NCBI GenBank assembly: GCA_023268425.1
Contig: JALRFN010000021.1
Coordinates: forward strand, 1-11,605
Direction: 5' to 3'
DNA from: Burkholderiaceae bacterium
Lineage (GTDB): Bacteria; Pseudomonadota; Gammaproteobacteria; Burkholderiales; Burkholderiaceae_C
DNA length: 11,605 bases
Each line of letters begins with the position of its first letter. The first letter of the stretch is position 1. The notes beneath the pieces are model-generated. The model did no database searches. It saw nothing but the letters and a program-made list of their open reading frames with translations, and was not told the origin of the DNA. Below, in pieces: positions 5,486 to 11,605 of this stretch. A program made the translations under genes and the position numbers.

Positions 5486-7336
5486 TTAAGCAGGTTTGAT
5501 GATGTGGTGCAAACGGTCTTCATGCAAAGCCGCCACGGTGTCAGCGCGGTGTGCCAACACCGCGCGCTGGTTGATCGAACCTTTGTCGGTGACTTCACCT
5601 TTGTCCAGCGATGGCGGTTCAGCCAGCAAACACATGCGTGCGATGCGGTTGGCGCTGCCGGTGGCGCTGCGCGCCAATTCGTCGACCACCGTTTGAAAAT
5701 GTGCGAGCACGGCAGGGTTGCTCAGCACGTCAGCCATGGCCGCGTCATCGCCGAGCTGGCTGAGTTCACGCACTTTGGGCGTGGTGAACACCATGGCGCC
5801 CACCTCTTTCATGTTCAGGCCCGTGAGCACGGCGTCTTGGATGTAGGGCGCACCCGCTGCGATGATCTTGCCGCGCAAAGGGCCGACGCTGACGAAGGTG
5901 CCGGTGGCCAGTTTGAAGTCTTCGGCGATGCGGCCATCAAACTTCAGACCCAGATGCACATCGGTTTCGTCAATCCACTTGACGGCATCGCCCGTTTTGA
6001 AAAAGCCCTCTTCGTCAAAGGCTTCGGCCGTCTCTTGCGGCGCGCGCCAGTAGCCCGGCGTGATGTTCGGTCCCTTGTAGCGCACTTCGGTCTTGCCGTC
6101 GACGTCGATGAGTTTGAGCTCCAGGCCCGGTGTGGGGACACCCAAGTCGCCAGCGCTTACGTTGGGGCTGGTGACGAAGATGCCAAAGGGGCTGGACTCG
6201 GTCATGCCCAGGCCGGTGCCCATGACGATGCGCTCGCCCAATTCGGCCTCTTCGCTTTCGAACAAGCTGTCCCACACCGGCTGCGGCAGGGCCGCACCGG
6301 CGTAGAAAAACATGCGCACCTTGGCCAGCAAGCTCTTGCGCAGTTGCAAGTCGGTTTTCATGGCGTTGGCGATGGCTTCAAAACCCGTGGGCACGTTGAA
6401 GTACACCGTTGGCGAGAGTTCGCGCAGGTTGCGCAAGGTCTCACCAATCAAGGCGGGTGTGGGCTTGCCGTCGTCGATGTAGAGCGTGCCGCCGTGGAAC
6501 ACGGTCATGTTGAAGTTGTGGTTACCACCAAAGGTGTGGTTCCAAGGCAGCCAGTCGACCAAGGTCAGCTTCTCTTCGGCCAAGACCGGCATGGACATGG
6601 CCATTTGGACTTGGTTGGCGCACAGCATGCGCTGGGTGTTGATCACCGCCTTGGGCATTTTGGTCGAGCCGCTGGTGAACAAGAACTTGGCGATGGTGTC
6701 CGGCCCCACTGCGGCCATGGCTGCATCGACGGCAGGCGTCACAGGGGTTGAGGCCAAACGCTCAAAGCTGATGCTGGCTCGGTCGTTGAGTTGGCCTTGG
6801 GCCAAGACCACGGTGACGTCAGCGCCGACGGCGGCGGCGATGGCTTTCGCGTAGCGGTCGTCCTGCGCAAACACCAGGCCGGGTGTGACGGTGTTCAAGA
6901 CGTGTTTGAGTTTGGCATGGTCTTGACTGACCAGCGAGTACGGCGGCGAGGCCGGGGTGTAGGGCACACCGGCCACGTAGCAACCCAAAGCCATCATCGC
7001 GTGTTCCAAGCTGTTTTCGCTCAAGATGGCGACCGGGCGCTCGGCGTTCAAACCCCGATCAATCAAGGCTTGCGCAATGCTGCGCGCGCGCGACCAGGCC
7101 TCGCCCCAAGTGACATGCTGCCAATCGCCCAAGCTGCCGTCGGCTTGTTTGACGCGGCGCGCCATGAAGGTCTGCTCGGGTTGTTGTTCTGCCCAATGTT
7201 GCAGTCGATCGCTGAGGCGCTCGGGATAGTCGCCCAAGACGTTTTCAGCCATCAGATAGTGGGTGCCTGGGACACCGTCGCGCACCTTGACGCGGGTGAC
7301 ACCGAATTTCAAATCACGGTAGGTGGGCTGGCTCAT
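5486..7336 (-). CDS. fcs: Feruloyl-CoA synthase (hydroxycinnamate:CoA ligase)
   Basis: This 616-residue ANL-superfamily ligase activates ferulate, p-coumarate or caffeate to the CoA thioester through an acyl-adenylate, in the cytoplasm. The AMP-binding loop TSGSTKMPKAV is at 221-231. The feruloyl-CoA synthase hallmark WLPWNHTFGGNHNFN is at 262-276, followed by GGTLYIDDGKPTP. The adenine-binding MGTGLGMTESSP is at 372-383. Asp450 (FKTGD) and Arg469 bind ribose/phosphate, and Lys585 in DKGEVTDKGSINQRAV is the adenylation lysine, so all core residues are present. Length matches known Fcs proteins. The ATG at 7334-7336 has GAGGAG at 7343-7348, six bases upstream; a longer extension is rejected. 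It lies 25 nt after the hydratase gene. This is the entry enzyme of the pathway; aryl specificity cannot be fixed from sequence. Confidence 0.95.
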   Translation of the reverse strand: MSQPTYRDLKFGVTRVKVRDGVPGTHYLMAENVLGDYPERLSDRLQHWAEQQPEQTFMARRVKQADGSLGDWQHVTWGEAWSRARSIAQALIDRGLNAERPVAILSENSLEHAMMALGCYVAGVPYTPASPPYSLVSQDHAKLKHVLNTVTPGLVFAQDDRYAKAIAAAVGADVTVVLAQGQLNDRASISFERLASTPVTPAVDAAMAAVGPDTIAKFLFTSGSTKMPKAVINTQRMLCANQVQMAMSMPVLAEEKLTLVDWLPWNHTFGGNHNFNMTVFHGGTLYIDDGKPTPALIGETLRNLRELSPTVYFNVPTGFEAIANAMKTDLQLRKSLLAKVRMFFYAGAALPQPVWDSLFESEEAELGERIVMGTGLGMTESSPFGIFVTSPNVSAGDLGVPTPGLELKLIDVDGKTEVRYKGPNITPGYWRAPQETAEAFDEEGFFKTGDAVKWIDETDVHLGLKFDGRIAEDFKLATGTFVSVGPLRGKIIAAGAPYIQDAVLTGLNMKEVGAMVFTTPKVRELSQLGDDAAMADVLSNPAVLAHFQTVVDELARSATGSANRIARMCLLAEPPSLDKGEVTDKGSINQRAVLAHRADTVAALHEDRLHHIIKPA

Positions 7337-7342
7337 GTTGGT

Positions 7343-7348
7343 CTCCTC
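7343..7348 (-). promoter_or_regulatory. Ribosome binding site of feruloyl-CoA synthase
   Basis: GAGGAG on the minus strand lies six bases before the ATG at 7334-7336. It fixes that start in preference to a 24-codon upstream extension that would overlap the hydratase gene. Confidence 0.8.
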
Positions 7349-7361
7349 TCGCGCTGGCGGG

Positions 7362-8171
7362 TCAGTCGGCTTTTTGGACTTTGGCCGCCTTGCCTTCCAA
7401 GAAAGCACGCACGCGGGCTTTGGCTTCGGGCGCGGATTGGGCGATCGAGGCCATCAAGGCTTCGGTCATCAAGCCATGGTCTGCGGGTTGCTCGGCGATG
7501 CGGGGCAAGACGTGGGTCAGCGCGAAGTTGGTCATGCGTGCATTGGTGGCGATGCGTTCCGCCAATTCCAGCGCCTTGTTCAGGGCTTGGCCTTCTTCGA
7601 CCAGGTATTGCGCGAAGCCCACCCGTTCGCCGTCGACGGCGTTGTAAACGCGGCCGGTCAACATCATGTCCGTCATGCGCGCGGCGCCCACCAGCTTGGG
7701 CACACGCACCGCGCCGCCTCCGCCCACGAAAATGCCACGTGTGCCCTCGGGCAGCGCGTAAAAAGTGGACGCATCCGCCACACGGATGTGACAGGCCGAG
7801 GCCAGCTCCAAGCCGCCGCCGACCACTGCGCCGTGTAAGGCCGCGATCACCGGGACCGGGCCGGCTTCGACCGCGTCCAAAGCCACGTGCCAGCTGCGCG
7901 AGTGGAAGACGCCTTCGGCGGCGTCGCGTTCTTTGAGTTCAGACAAGTCCAGACCCGCGCAGAAGTGATCGCCTTGACCGTGCACCACGGCGGCTTTGGT
8001 TTCAGCCGGCAGGTTTTGGAACACATTGCGCAGCGCCTCGATCAGGCTGTCGCTCAAGGCATTGCGCTTTTGCGGGCGGCACAGTTGAATCAAGGCGACG
8101 TTGCCGCGCATCTCCAGGCTGACGCCGGCTTGTGCGGCCAATTCGATGATGGTGTTTGCTGCAGAGCTCAT
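7362..8171 (-). CDS. Enoyl-CoA hydratase/isomerase (crotonase) family protein, probable hydroxycinnamoyl-CoA hydratase
   Basis: This 269-residue crotonase-fold enzyme would add water across the side-chain double bond of the hydroxycinnamoyl-CoA. The first oxyanion-hole segment DHFCAGLDLSEL is at about 68-79. The second, HGAVVGGGLELASACHIRVA, carries Glu122, which aligns with rat crotonase Glu144. PEGTRGIFVGGGG supplies Glu142, matching Glu164. Both general acid/base glutamates are therefore present, as in true hydratases. The sequence around them differs from classical Pseudomonas-type feruloyl-CoA hydratase/lyase. The ATG at 8169-8171 has AGGA at 8178-8181, six bases upstream; a 35-codon extension into the promoter region is rejected. 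It is first in the minus-strand operon, 25 nt before feruloyl-CoA synthase, and divergent from the amidohydrolase. Lyase or isomerase chemistry is not excluded. Confidence 0.9.
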   Translation of the reverse strand: MSSAANTIIELAAQAGVSLEMRGNVALIQLCRPQKRNALSDSLIEALRNVFQNLPAETKAAVVHGQGDHFCAGLDLSELKERDAAEGVFHSRSWHVALDAVEAGPVPVIAALHGAVVGGGLELASACHIRVADASTFYALPEGTRGIFVGGGGAVRVPKLVGAARMTDMMLTGRVYNAVDGERVGFAQYLVEEGQALNKALELAERIATNARMTNFALTHVLPRIAEQPADHGLMTEALMASIAQSAPEAKARVRAFLEGKAAKVQKAD

Positions 8172-8321
8172 GTGGTGTCCTGGGTCAATAAAGTTCAGAG
8201 AATGAATTAAATCATAGGGCATTCCCTGCTTGACGTGACTGGTGATAACCCTATAAAGTCTTTCTTTATTGAACAAACTTTTTGTTTGCGTCGCCGTTTT
8301 TTAGATGACCGAGAGCCCACC
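8172..8321. promoter_or_regulatory. Divergent control region between the catabolic operon and the amidohydrolase gene
   Basis: This 150-bp, AT-rich spacer separates the two start codons. It holds a plus-strand promoter (8230-8257), a candidate minus-strand -10 (TATGAT, the complement of 8211-8216), two copies of the 9-mer CTTTATTGA in opposite orientations (complement of 8185-8193, and 8264-8272), a 14-bp imperfect palindrome ATGAATTAAATCAT at 8202-8215 with two mismatches, and the inverted repeat CAAAC-TTTTT-GTTTG at 8274-8288. It is the obvious site for the MarR protein encoded at the end of the operon; which element is the operator is not settled by sequence. Confidence 0.7.
8230..8257 (+). 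promoter_or_regulatory. Sigma70-like promoter of the amidohydrolase gene
   Basis: TTGACG (8230-8235) and TATAAA (8252-8257) are spaced by 16 bases, each one mismatch from consensus. Transcription would begin near 8264, giving a leader of about 58 nt before the ATG at 8322. Its position rules out the more upstream in-frame ATG at 8235 as the start. The 9-mer CTTTATTGA at 8264-8272 sits on the expected start point, where a repressor would block it. Confidence 0.65.
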
Positions 8322-9191
8322 ATGAACGTCAATGATTTGATTGCCATCGACATCCACACCCACGCCGAAGTGTCGTGCTGGAACCCTTTTGACAACTACG
8401 GCGAAGAGTACGACCGCGCTGCGGACAAGTATTTCGGCTCAGACCGCCGCCCCACGATTGCCGAGACGGTCGCTTATTACCGCGAGCGCAAAATCGGTTT
8501 GGTGATGTTCACGGTGGACAGCGAGTCGCAAATGGGCCGCCGCCGCATCCCCAACGAAGAGATTTGCGAAGCCGCTGCAGCCAACAGCGACATGATGATT
8601 GCCTTTGCCTCCATCGACCCGCACAAAGGCAAGATGGGCGCGCGCGAAGCCCGCCGCTTGATCGAAGAAAACGGTGTCAAAGGCTTCAAGTTTCACCCCA
8701 CCGTGCAGGGCTTCTTGCCATACGACCGCATGGCTTGGCCGATTTATGACGTGATCAACGAGTACAAGCTGCCGGCGATTTTCCACAGCGGCCACTCGGG
8801 CATTGGCTCCGGCATGCGTTGTGGCGGCGGCTTGCGCGTGCAAAACAGCAACCCCATGTTGTTGGAAGATGTGGCCATGAACTGGCCCGACATGCAGGTG
8901 GTCATTGCGCACCCCAGTTGGCCCTGGCAGGACGAGGCCTTGAGCCTGGCGTTGCACAAGCCCAATGTCTGGATCGACTTGTCGGGCTGGAGCCCCAAGT
9001 ACTTCCCCCAACAGTTGGTGCAATACGCCAACACCTTGTTGAAAGACCGCATGCTCTTTGGTTCTGACTACCCGCTGATCACGCCTGAGCGCTGGATGTC
9101 GGACTTTGATGAAGCCGGCTTCAAAGACAAGGTCAAACCGCTGATCCTGAAAGAAAACGCCATGCGCCTGTTGGGTTTGGGTGGCAAATAA
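8322..9191 (+). CDS. Amidohydrolase-2 family metal-dependent hydrolase, candidate aryl beta-ketoacyl-CoA hydrolase
   Basis: This 289-residue TIM-barrel hydrolase of the amidohydrolase-2 superfamily has the metal ligands in place: His12 and His14 (DIHTH), His125 in GFKFHP, His155 (IFHSGHSG), His197 (VIAHPSWPWQDEA) and Asp249 (MLFGSDYPLITPERW). It shares the aromatic-acid decarboxylase/lactonase scaffold, but neither fits the context. Amidohydrolase-like enzymes in hydroxycinnamate loci of Rhodopseudomonas and Agrobacterium type are annotated as 4-hydroxyphenyl-beta-ketoacyl-CoA hydrolases, which cleave the ketoacyl-CoA to the aromatic acid and acetyl-CoA. I infer that role here. Divergent from the operon and sharing its control region, it is probably co-induced. 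The ATG at 8322 is preceded only by a weak GAGAG; the upstream ATG at 8235 lies before the promoter -10 and is rejected. The fold is secure; the reaction is inferred. Confidence 0.9.
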   Translation: MNVNDLIAIDIHTHAEVSCWNPFDNYGEEYDRAADKYFGSDRRPTIAETVAYYRERKIGLVMFTVDSESQMGRRRIPNEEICEAAAANSDMMIAFASIDPHKGKMGAREARRLIEENGVKGFKFHPTVQGFLPYDRMAWPIYDVINEYKLPAIFHSGHSGIGSGMRCGGGLRVQNSNPMLLEDVAMNWPDMQVVIAHPSWPWQDEALSLALHKPNVWIDLSGWSPKYFPQQLVQYANTLLKDRMLFGSDYPLITPERWMSDFDEAGFKDKVKPLILKENAMRLLGLGGK

Positions 9192-9227
9192 ACCCGTCTT
9201 CAAACACACCATCCGCTTGCGCCGTGC

Positions 9228-9255
9228 AAAAAGCCCGCTCCGGCGGGCTGTTTTG
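9228..9255 (+). terminator. Intrinsic terminator after the amidohydrolase gene
   Basis: A perfect 7-bp stem AGCCCGC (9232-9238) / GCGGGCT (9243-9249), with loop TCCG, is followed by GTTTT and preceded by AAAA. It lies about 40 nt after the stop. The rest of the 178-nt spacer before the next gene (9256-9369) shows only the strong ribosome site at its end; no clear promoter was found. Confidence 0.75.
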
Positions 9256-9355
9256 TAACGCTGTGTAAGCCCCCCTTCCGGCGTGCATTTCGCGCCCCAC
9301 AATGCTTCGCTGTGCCAGGGTTGAAGACCAAAGAGTCCATGCCCTGCGCACGCTC

Positions 9356-9363
9356 AAGGAGGT
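9356..9363 (+). promoter_or_regulatory. Strong ribosome binding site deciding a GTG start
   Basis: AAGGAGGT, a full match to the anti-Shine-Dalgarno sequence, lies six bases before the GTG at 9370. It identifies that GTG as the start of the metallo-beta-lactamase-fold gene. Confidence 0.85.
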
Positions 9364-9369
9364 GTTGGT

Positions 9370-10176
9370 GTGAGGCTCACGGTATTGGGCTGTTGTGGCG
9401 GCATTGGTGGTGGCCGCGAGACCACGGCGTTTTTGTTGAACGATCGCGTGTTGATTGACGCGGGTACGGGCGTTTCGCGCTTGACGTCCGCACAGATGCA
9501 AGACATCGAGCATGTGCTGTTGACCCACGCGCACATGGACCACATCGCAGCACTGCCGATGTTGGTTGACGCGCGCCATGATCCCTACGTGAATGGGCAG
9601 GCCGCGCCCGTGGCGGTGCACGCCTGCGAGGCGACCTTGGAGACCTTGCAAACGCACATCTTCAACTGGATGGTCTGGCCAGACTTTTCGCGTTTGCCCC
9701 ACGTGCAAGCGCCGGTCTTGCGTTGGCAAGGCTTACGCGTCGGCCAGCATGTCCATTTGTGCGACTTGAACATCGAAGTGGTGGGGGTGAACCATCCGCC
9801 CGATGGGGTTGGCTTCATCGTCAGCGCTGATGATGCGGTGGTGGCGTTTTCGGGCGACACCACCAGCAACAGCCATTTGTGGGCGCGACTGAACGCGCGT
9901 GATCGGCTGGACTATTTGGTGGTGGAGTGTGCGTTTCCCGATGCTTCCGAGGCATTGGCGCGCGCTTCCCATCACTATTGCCCGCGTTTGTTGGCGCAAG
10001 ACCTGAGGCAATTGCGCCACCGACCACGCTTGGGACTGACCCATTTCAAGCCCCAATACGCCGAAACCATACGCCAGGAGTGTGCGCAGTGGCTGCCCGA
10101 TTGGCGCTGGGAAGTGCTGCAACCCGGGCAAGTCATGGACTTTGAGCCCCGTCAAAGCGAGCTTTTGGTTGCATAA
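9370..10176 (+). CDS. Metallo-beta-lactamase-fold hydrolase, class II 3',5'-cyclic-nucleotide phosphodiesterase-like
   Basis: This 268-residue protein has the metallo-beta-lactamase fold. Metal-binding residues are THAHMDH (His53, His55, Asp57, His58), His142, Asp163 in FSGDTTSN, and His225 in LTHFKP. The opening MRLTVLGCCGGIGGGRETTA, an IDAGTG strand, HIFNWMVWPDFSRLP at 96-110, the VVECAFPD segment and the late LTHFKP are the pattern of bacterial proteins annotated as class II cyclic-nucleotide phosphodiesterases, in which two metals hydrolyse cAMP or cGMP. No signal peptide is visible, so it is probably cytoplasmic. The GTG start is set by a perfect Shine-Dalgarno. It is separated from the catabolic genes by a terminator and stands 86 nt before the HU gene. 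Another phosphodiesterase or RNase Z-like substrate is possible. Confidence 0.85.
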   Translation: MRLTVLGCCGGIGGGRETTAFLLNDRVLIDAGTGVSRLTSAQMQDIEHVLLTHAHMDHIAALPMLVDARHDPYVNGQAAPVAVHACEATLETLQTHIFNWMVWPDFSRLPHVQAPVLRWQGLRVGQHVHLCDLNIEVVGVNHPPDGVGFIVSADDAVVAFSGDTTSNSHLWARLNARDRLDYLVVECAFPDASEALARASHHYCPRLLAQDLRQLRHRPRLGLTHFKPQYAETIRQECAQWLPDWRWEVLQPGQVMDFEPRQSELLVA

Positions 10177-10200
10177 ATGCAAATTTGCTGAGTTTTCCCG

Positions 10201-10229
10201 TTGTGCGCGCAAGTTGTTGATGGCATGAT
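10201..10229 (+). promoter_or_regulatory. Candidate promoter of the HU gene
   Basis: TTGTGC (10201-10206) and CATGAT (10224-10229) are spaced by 17 bases in the 86-nt gap before the HU gene, followed by a leader of about 25-30 nt and GGAG at 10252-10255. The -35 is weak, three of six matches, so this is only the best candidate seen. Confidence 0.35.
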
Positions 10230-10262
10230 GCATTCGCCTTTTTTACCTCATGGAGTAGTTGC

Positions 10263-10550
10263 ATGAACAAGTCTGAGCTGATCGAAGCATTGGCAGCCAA
10301 AACCGACACCAGCAAAGCCGCTGCCGGCCGCTCGTTGGATGCGTTGTTGGAAATCATCACCACGTCAGTGGCGAAGAAAAAAGACGTGGCCCTGATTGGC
10401 TTTGGTACGTTCAAAGCCGTCAAGCGCGCTGCGCGCAAGGGCAAGAACCCCAAGACCGGCGAGCCGCTGAAAATTGCTGCCACCACGGTGCCGCGTTTCA
10501 CGCCTGGTGCCAGCTTCAAAAACGCCGTGGCTCCCAAGAAAAAGAAGTGA
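10263..10550 (+). CDS. hupB: Nucleoid-associated DNA-binding protein HU
   Basis: This 95-residue HU/IHF-family protein bends and compacts DNA as a dimer. MNKSELIEALAAKTDTSKAA is the usual helical N-terminus. VALIGFGTFKAVKRAARKGK leads into the DNA-binding arm, whose tip KNPKTGEP corresponds to the RNP-type tip with the intercalating proline, and VPRFTPGASFKNAV closes the core. Standard HU is ~90 residues; here a PKKKK tail adds positive charge. HU is preferred over IHF because of the MNKSELI start and lack of IHF-specific sequence. GGAG at 10252-10255 lies seven bases before the ATG. The gene is a single transcription unit ended by the terminator at 10562-10597. The family is certain; the choice between hupA and hupB naming follows common betaproteobacterial usage. 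Confidence 0.92.
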   Translation: MNKSELIEALAAKTDTSKAAAGRSLDALLEIITTSVAKKKDVALIGFGTFKAVKRAARKGKNPKTGEPLKIAATTVPRFTPGASFKNAVAPKKKK

Positions 10551-10561
10551 TCTTTTCTTGA

Positions 10562-10597
10562 ACAACAAAAAAGCGCCCGAGGGCGCTTTTTTGTTGT
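10562..10597. terminator. Bidirectional intrinsic terminator between hupB and the aldehyde dehydrogenase gene
   Basis: A perfect 17-bp inverted repeat, ACAACAAAAAAGCGCCC (10562-10578) and its complement (10581-10597), surrounds GA. The GC core GCGCCC/GGGCGC is flanked by six A on one side and six T on the other, so it can end transcription from both convergent genes. It begins 11 nt after the HU stop and ends about 50 nt before the stop of the opposing gene. Confidence 0.92.
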
Positions 10598-10648
10598 CTG
10601 CGATGCACGCGAAGCTGGGCCAGGCAAATGCCTCGCCGAGATCCAGCC

Positions 10649-11563
10649 TCACTTGGACACGGGCATCGCAAATTCCGCGCCTTTGGCCGTTGACTCGGGC
10701 CAGCGTTGCATGACGCTCTTTTGCTTGGTGTAGAAGCGCACGCCTTCTTCGCCATAGGCGTGCATGTCACCAAACAGGCTGGACTTCCAGCCGCCAAAGC
10801 CGTGCCAGGCCATGGGCACAGGAATGGGCACGTTGATGCCGACCATGCCCACTTGAATGCGGCGCGCAAACTCGCGTGCCGTGTGGCCATCGCGGGTATA
10901 GCAAGCGACACCGTTGCCAAACTCGTGGGCGTTGATCAACTCCACCGCTTCACCAAACGAGGCCACGCGCATGCACGACAACACCGGACCAAACACCTCG
11001 TTCTTGTAAATCGACATCTCCGGCGTGACGTGATCAAACACCGTCGCACCCAACCAAAAGCCTTGCTCGCAACCCGCGCCTGCTTGTTTGCCATCAAAGC
11101 CACGGCCATCGAGCAACAACTGGGCACCCTCTGCAACACCCGCAGCAATGCAATTGCTGATGCGCTCATGTGCGGCGCCCGTGACGATGGGGCCCATCTC
11201 GGCTTGCAGATTCATGCCGTCCAAGACCTTCAACGCTTTGGCGCGCTCAAGCAGCTTGGGCATGACCTGCTCGGCGATGTCGTTGCCCACAAAAGTCGCG
11301 ACAGAAACGGCCATGCAACGCTCACCCGCCGAGCCAAAGGCTGCCCCCATCAAGGCGTCGACGACTTGGTCGACATCGGCATCGGGCATGACCACCATGT
11401 GGTTTTTGGCACCTCCCAAGGCCTGCACGCGCTTGCCGTGGTGGGCGCCGGTTTCGTAGATGTAGTTGGCAATCGGCGTGGAGCCCACAAAGCTAATGGC
11501 TTTGACATCGGGGTGATCAAGCAGCGCGTCCACGGCTTCTTTGTCGCCTTGCACCACGTTAAA
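10649..11563 (-). CDS. mmsA: CoA-acylating methylmalonate-semialdehyde dehydrogenase, 5'-truncated
   Basis: About 304 codons of the C-terminal part of an aldehyde dehydrogenase of ~500 residues remain; the N-terminal ~195, including much of the NAD-binding domain, are missing. FVGSTPIANYIYETG, the nucleophile loop FGSAGERCMAVS, NEVFGPVL and the MmsA-specific end SLFGDMHAYGEEGVRFYTKQ are diagnostic. MmsA converts methylmalonate (or malonate) semialdehyde plus CoA and NAD+ to propionyl-CoA (or acetyl-CoA), CO2 and NADH in valine and related catabolism. Homology (FNVVQGDKEAVD) ends at about 11563, after which the frame stays open but reads unrelated residues, so the gene breaks there and not simply at the window edge. 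It converges on hupB across a shared terminator. It is not obviously linked to the hydroxycinnamate operon. Confidence 0.88.
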   Translation of the reverse strand, partial: FNVVQGDKEAVDALLDHPDVKAISFVGSTPIANYIYETGAHHGKRVQALGGAKNHMVVMPDADVDQVVDALMGAAFGSAGERCMAVSVATFVGNDIAEQVMPKLLERAKALKVLDGMNLQAEMGPIVTGAAHERISNCIAAGVAEGAQLLLDGRGFDGKQAGAGCEQGFWLGATVFDHVTPEMSIYKNEVFGPVLSCMRVASFGEAVELINAHEFGNGVACYTRDGHTAREFARRIQVGMVGINVPIPVPMAWHGFGGWKSSLFGDMHAYGEEGVRFYTKQKSVMQRWPESTAKGAEFAMPVSK

Positions 11564-11605
11564 GTAGCAGAAAGCGAGAGAACATGGGTAAAACAGCAGT
11601 AGTAT
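11564..11605 (+). other. Unrelated terminal sequence replacing the mmsA 5' end; possible start of another gene
   Basis: The last ~42 bases do not continue the aldehyde dehydrogenase. On the plus strand they read as a short AT-richer leader with GAGAG, then ATG at 11584 and the codons for MGKTAVV, running off the edge. MGKTAVV would suit the start of a Rossmann-type protein such as a short-chain dehydrogenase, but seven residues cannot prove it. Confidence 0.4.

Noticed and set aside
5420..6751. Long plus-strand open frame (443 codons) opposite feruloyl-CoA synthase
   Set aside because: Its translation has no recognisable family features, and the minus-strand protein keeps every ligase motif. 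It is an antisense shadow.
6791..7936. Plus-strand open frame (381 codons) across the synthase-hydratase junction
   Set aside because: It crosses two genes and a ribosome binding site on the opposite strand and turns Arg/Pro-rich at its end; no domain is visible.
8172..8276. N-terminal 35-residue extension of the hydratase into the divergent promoter region
   Set aside because: The extension covers promoter-like elements and lacks crotonase homology; AGGA six bases before the ATG at 8169-8171 supports the shorter start.
8439..9302. Minus-strand open frame (287 codons) opposite the amidohydrolase
   Set aside because: It lacks motifs, while the plus-strand frame keeps all metal ligands and has a promoter.

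Overview
The window looks like a piece of a betaproteobacterial genome, most likely Burkholderiales/Comamonadaceae (Limnohabitans/Rhodoferax-like). The reasons are moderate-to-high GC, the protein styles (feruloyl-CoA synthase, HSD10-type dehydrogenase, HU with a lysine tail) and an intergenic repeat of a kind I associate with that family. The assignment is inference. Both ends look chimeric: bases 1 to about 285 splice a LysR/OxyR-type effector domain onto a short-chain dehydrogenase fragment and then onto the C-terminal part of an SRPBCC protein, and the last ~45 bases interrupt an aldehyde dehydrogenase gene with unrelated sequence.

The core (about 1065-9191) is a hydroxycinnamate (ferulate/p-coumarate type) catabolic island. 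On the minus strand, in transcription order, it holds a crotonase-fold hydratase, feruloyl-CoA synthase, a flavin-reductase-like FMN split-barrel protein, an HSD10-like 3-hydroxyacyl-CoA dehydrogenase, a 4-hydroxybenzoyl-CoA thioesterase, a large acyl-CoA dehydrogenase and a MarR regulator. Most gaps are 7-43 nt. The exception is a ~220-nt spacer between the dehydrogenase and the thioesterase that carries about 2.4 copies of an 81-bp tandem repeat. A metal-dependent amidohydrolase is transcribed divergently from a shared 150-bp control region with a good sigma70-like promoter and a duplicated 9-bp motif. A small four-helix membrane protein follows the MarR gene.

Read as a pathway: the synthase makes the hydroxycinnamoyl-CoA thioester; the hydratase adds water across the side-chain double bond; the HSD10-like enzyme oxidises the beta-hydroxy group; and the amidohydrolase and/or thioesterase release the aromatic acid. 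This is the CoA-dependent beta-oxidative deacetylation route known from Agrobacterium fabrum and Rhodopseudomonas palustris, not the classical hydratase/lyase route to vanillin. No thiolase, vanillin dehydrogenase, vanillate demethylase or transporter is seen. The acyl-CoA dehydrogenase could feed saturated side-chain analogues into the pathway.

Downstream on the right lie a metallo-beta-lactamase-fold protein resembling class II cyclic-nucleotide phosphodiesterases, a gene for the nucleoid protein HU, a strong bidirectional terminator, and a convergent 5'-truncated methylmalonate-semialdehyde dehydrogenase gene (mmsA type).
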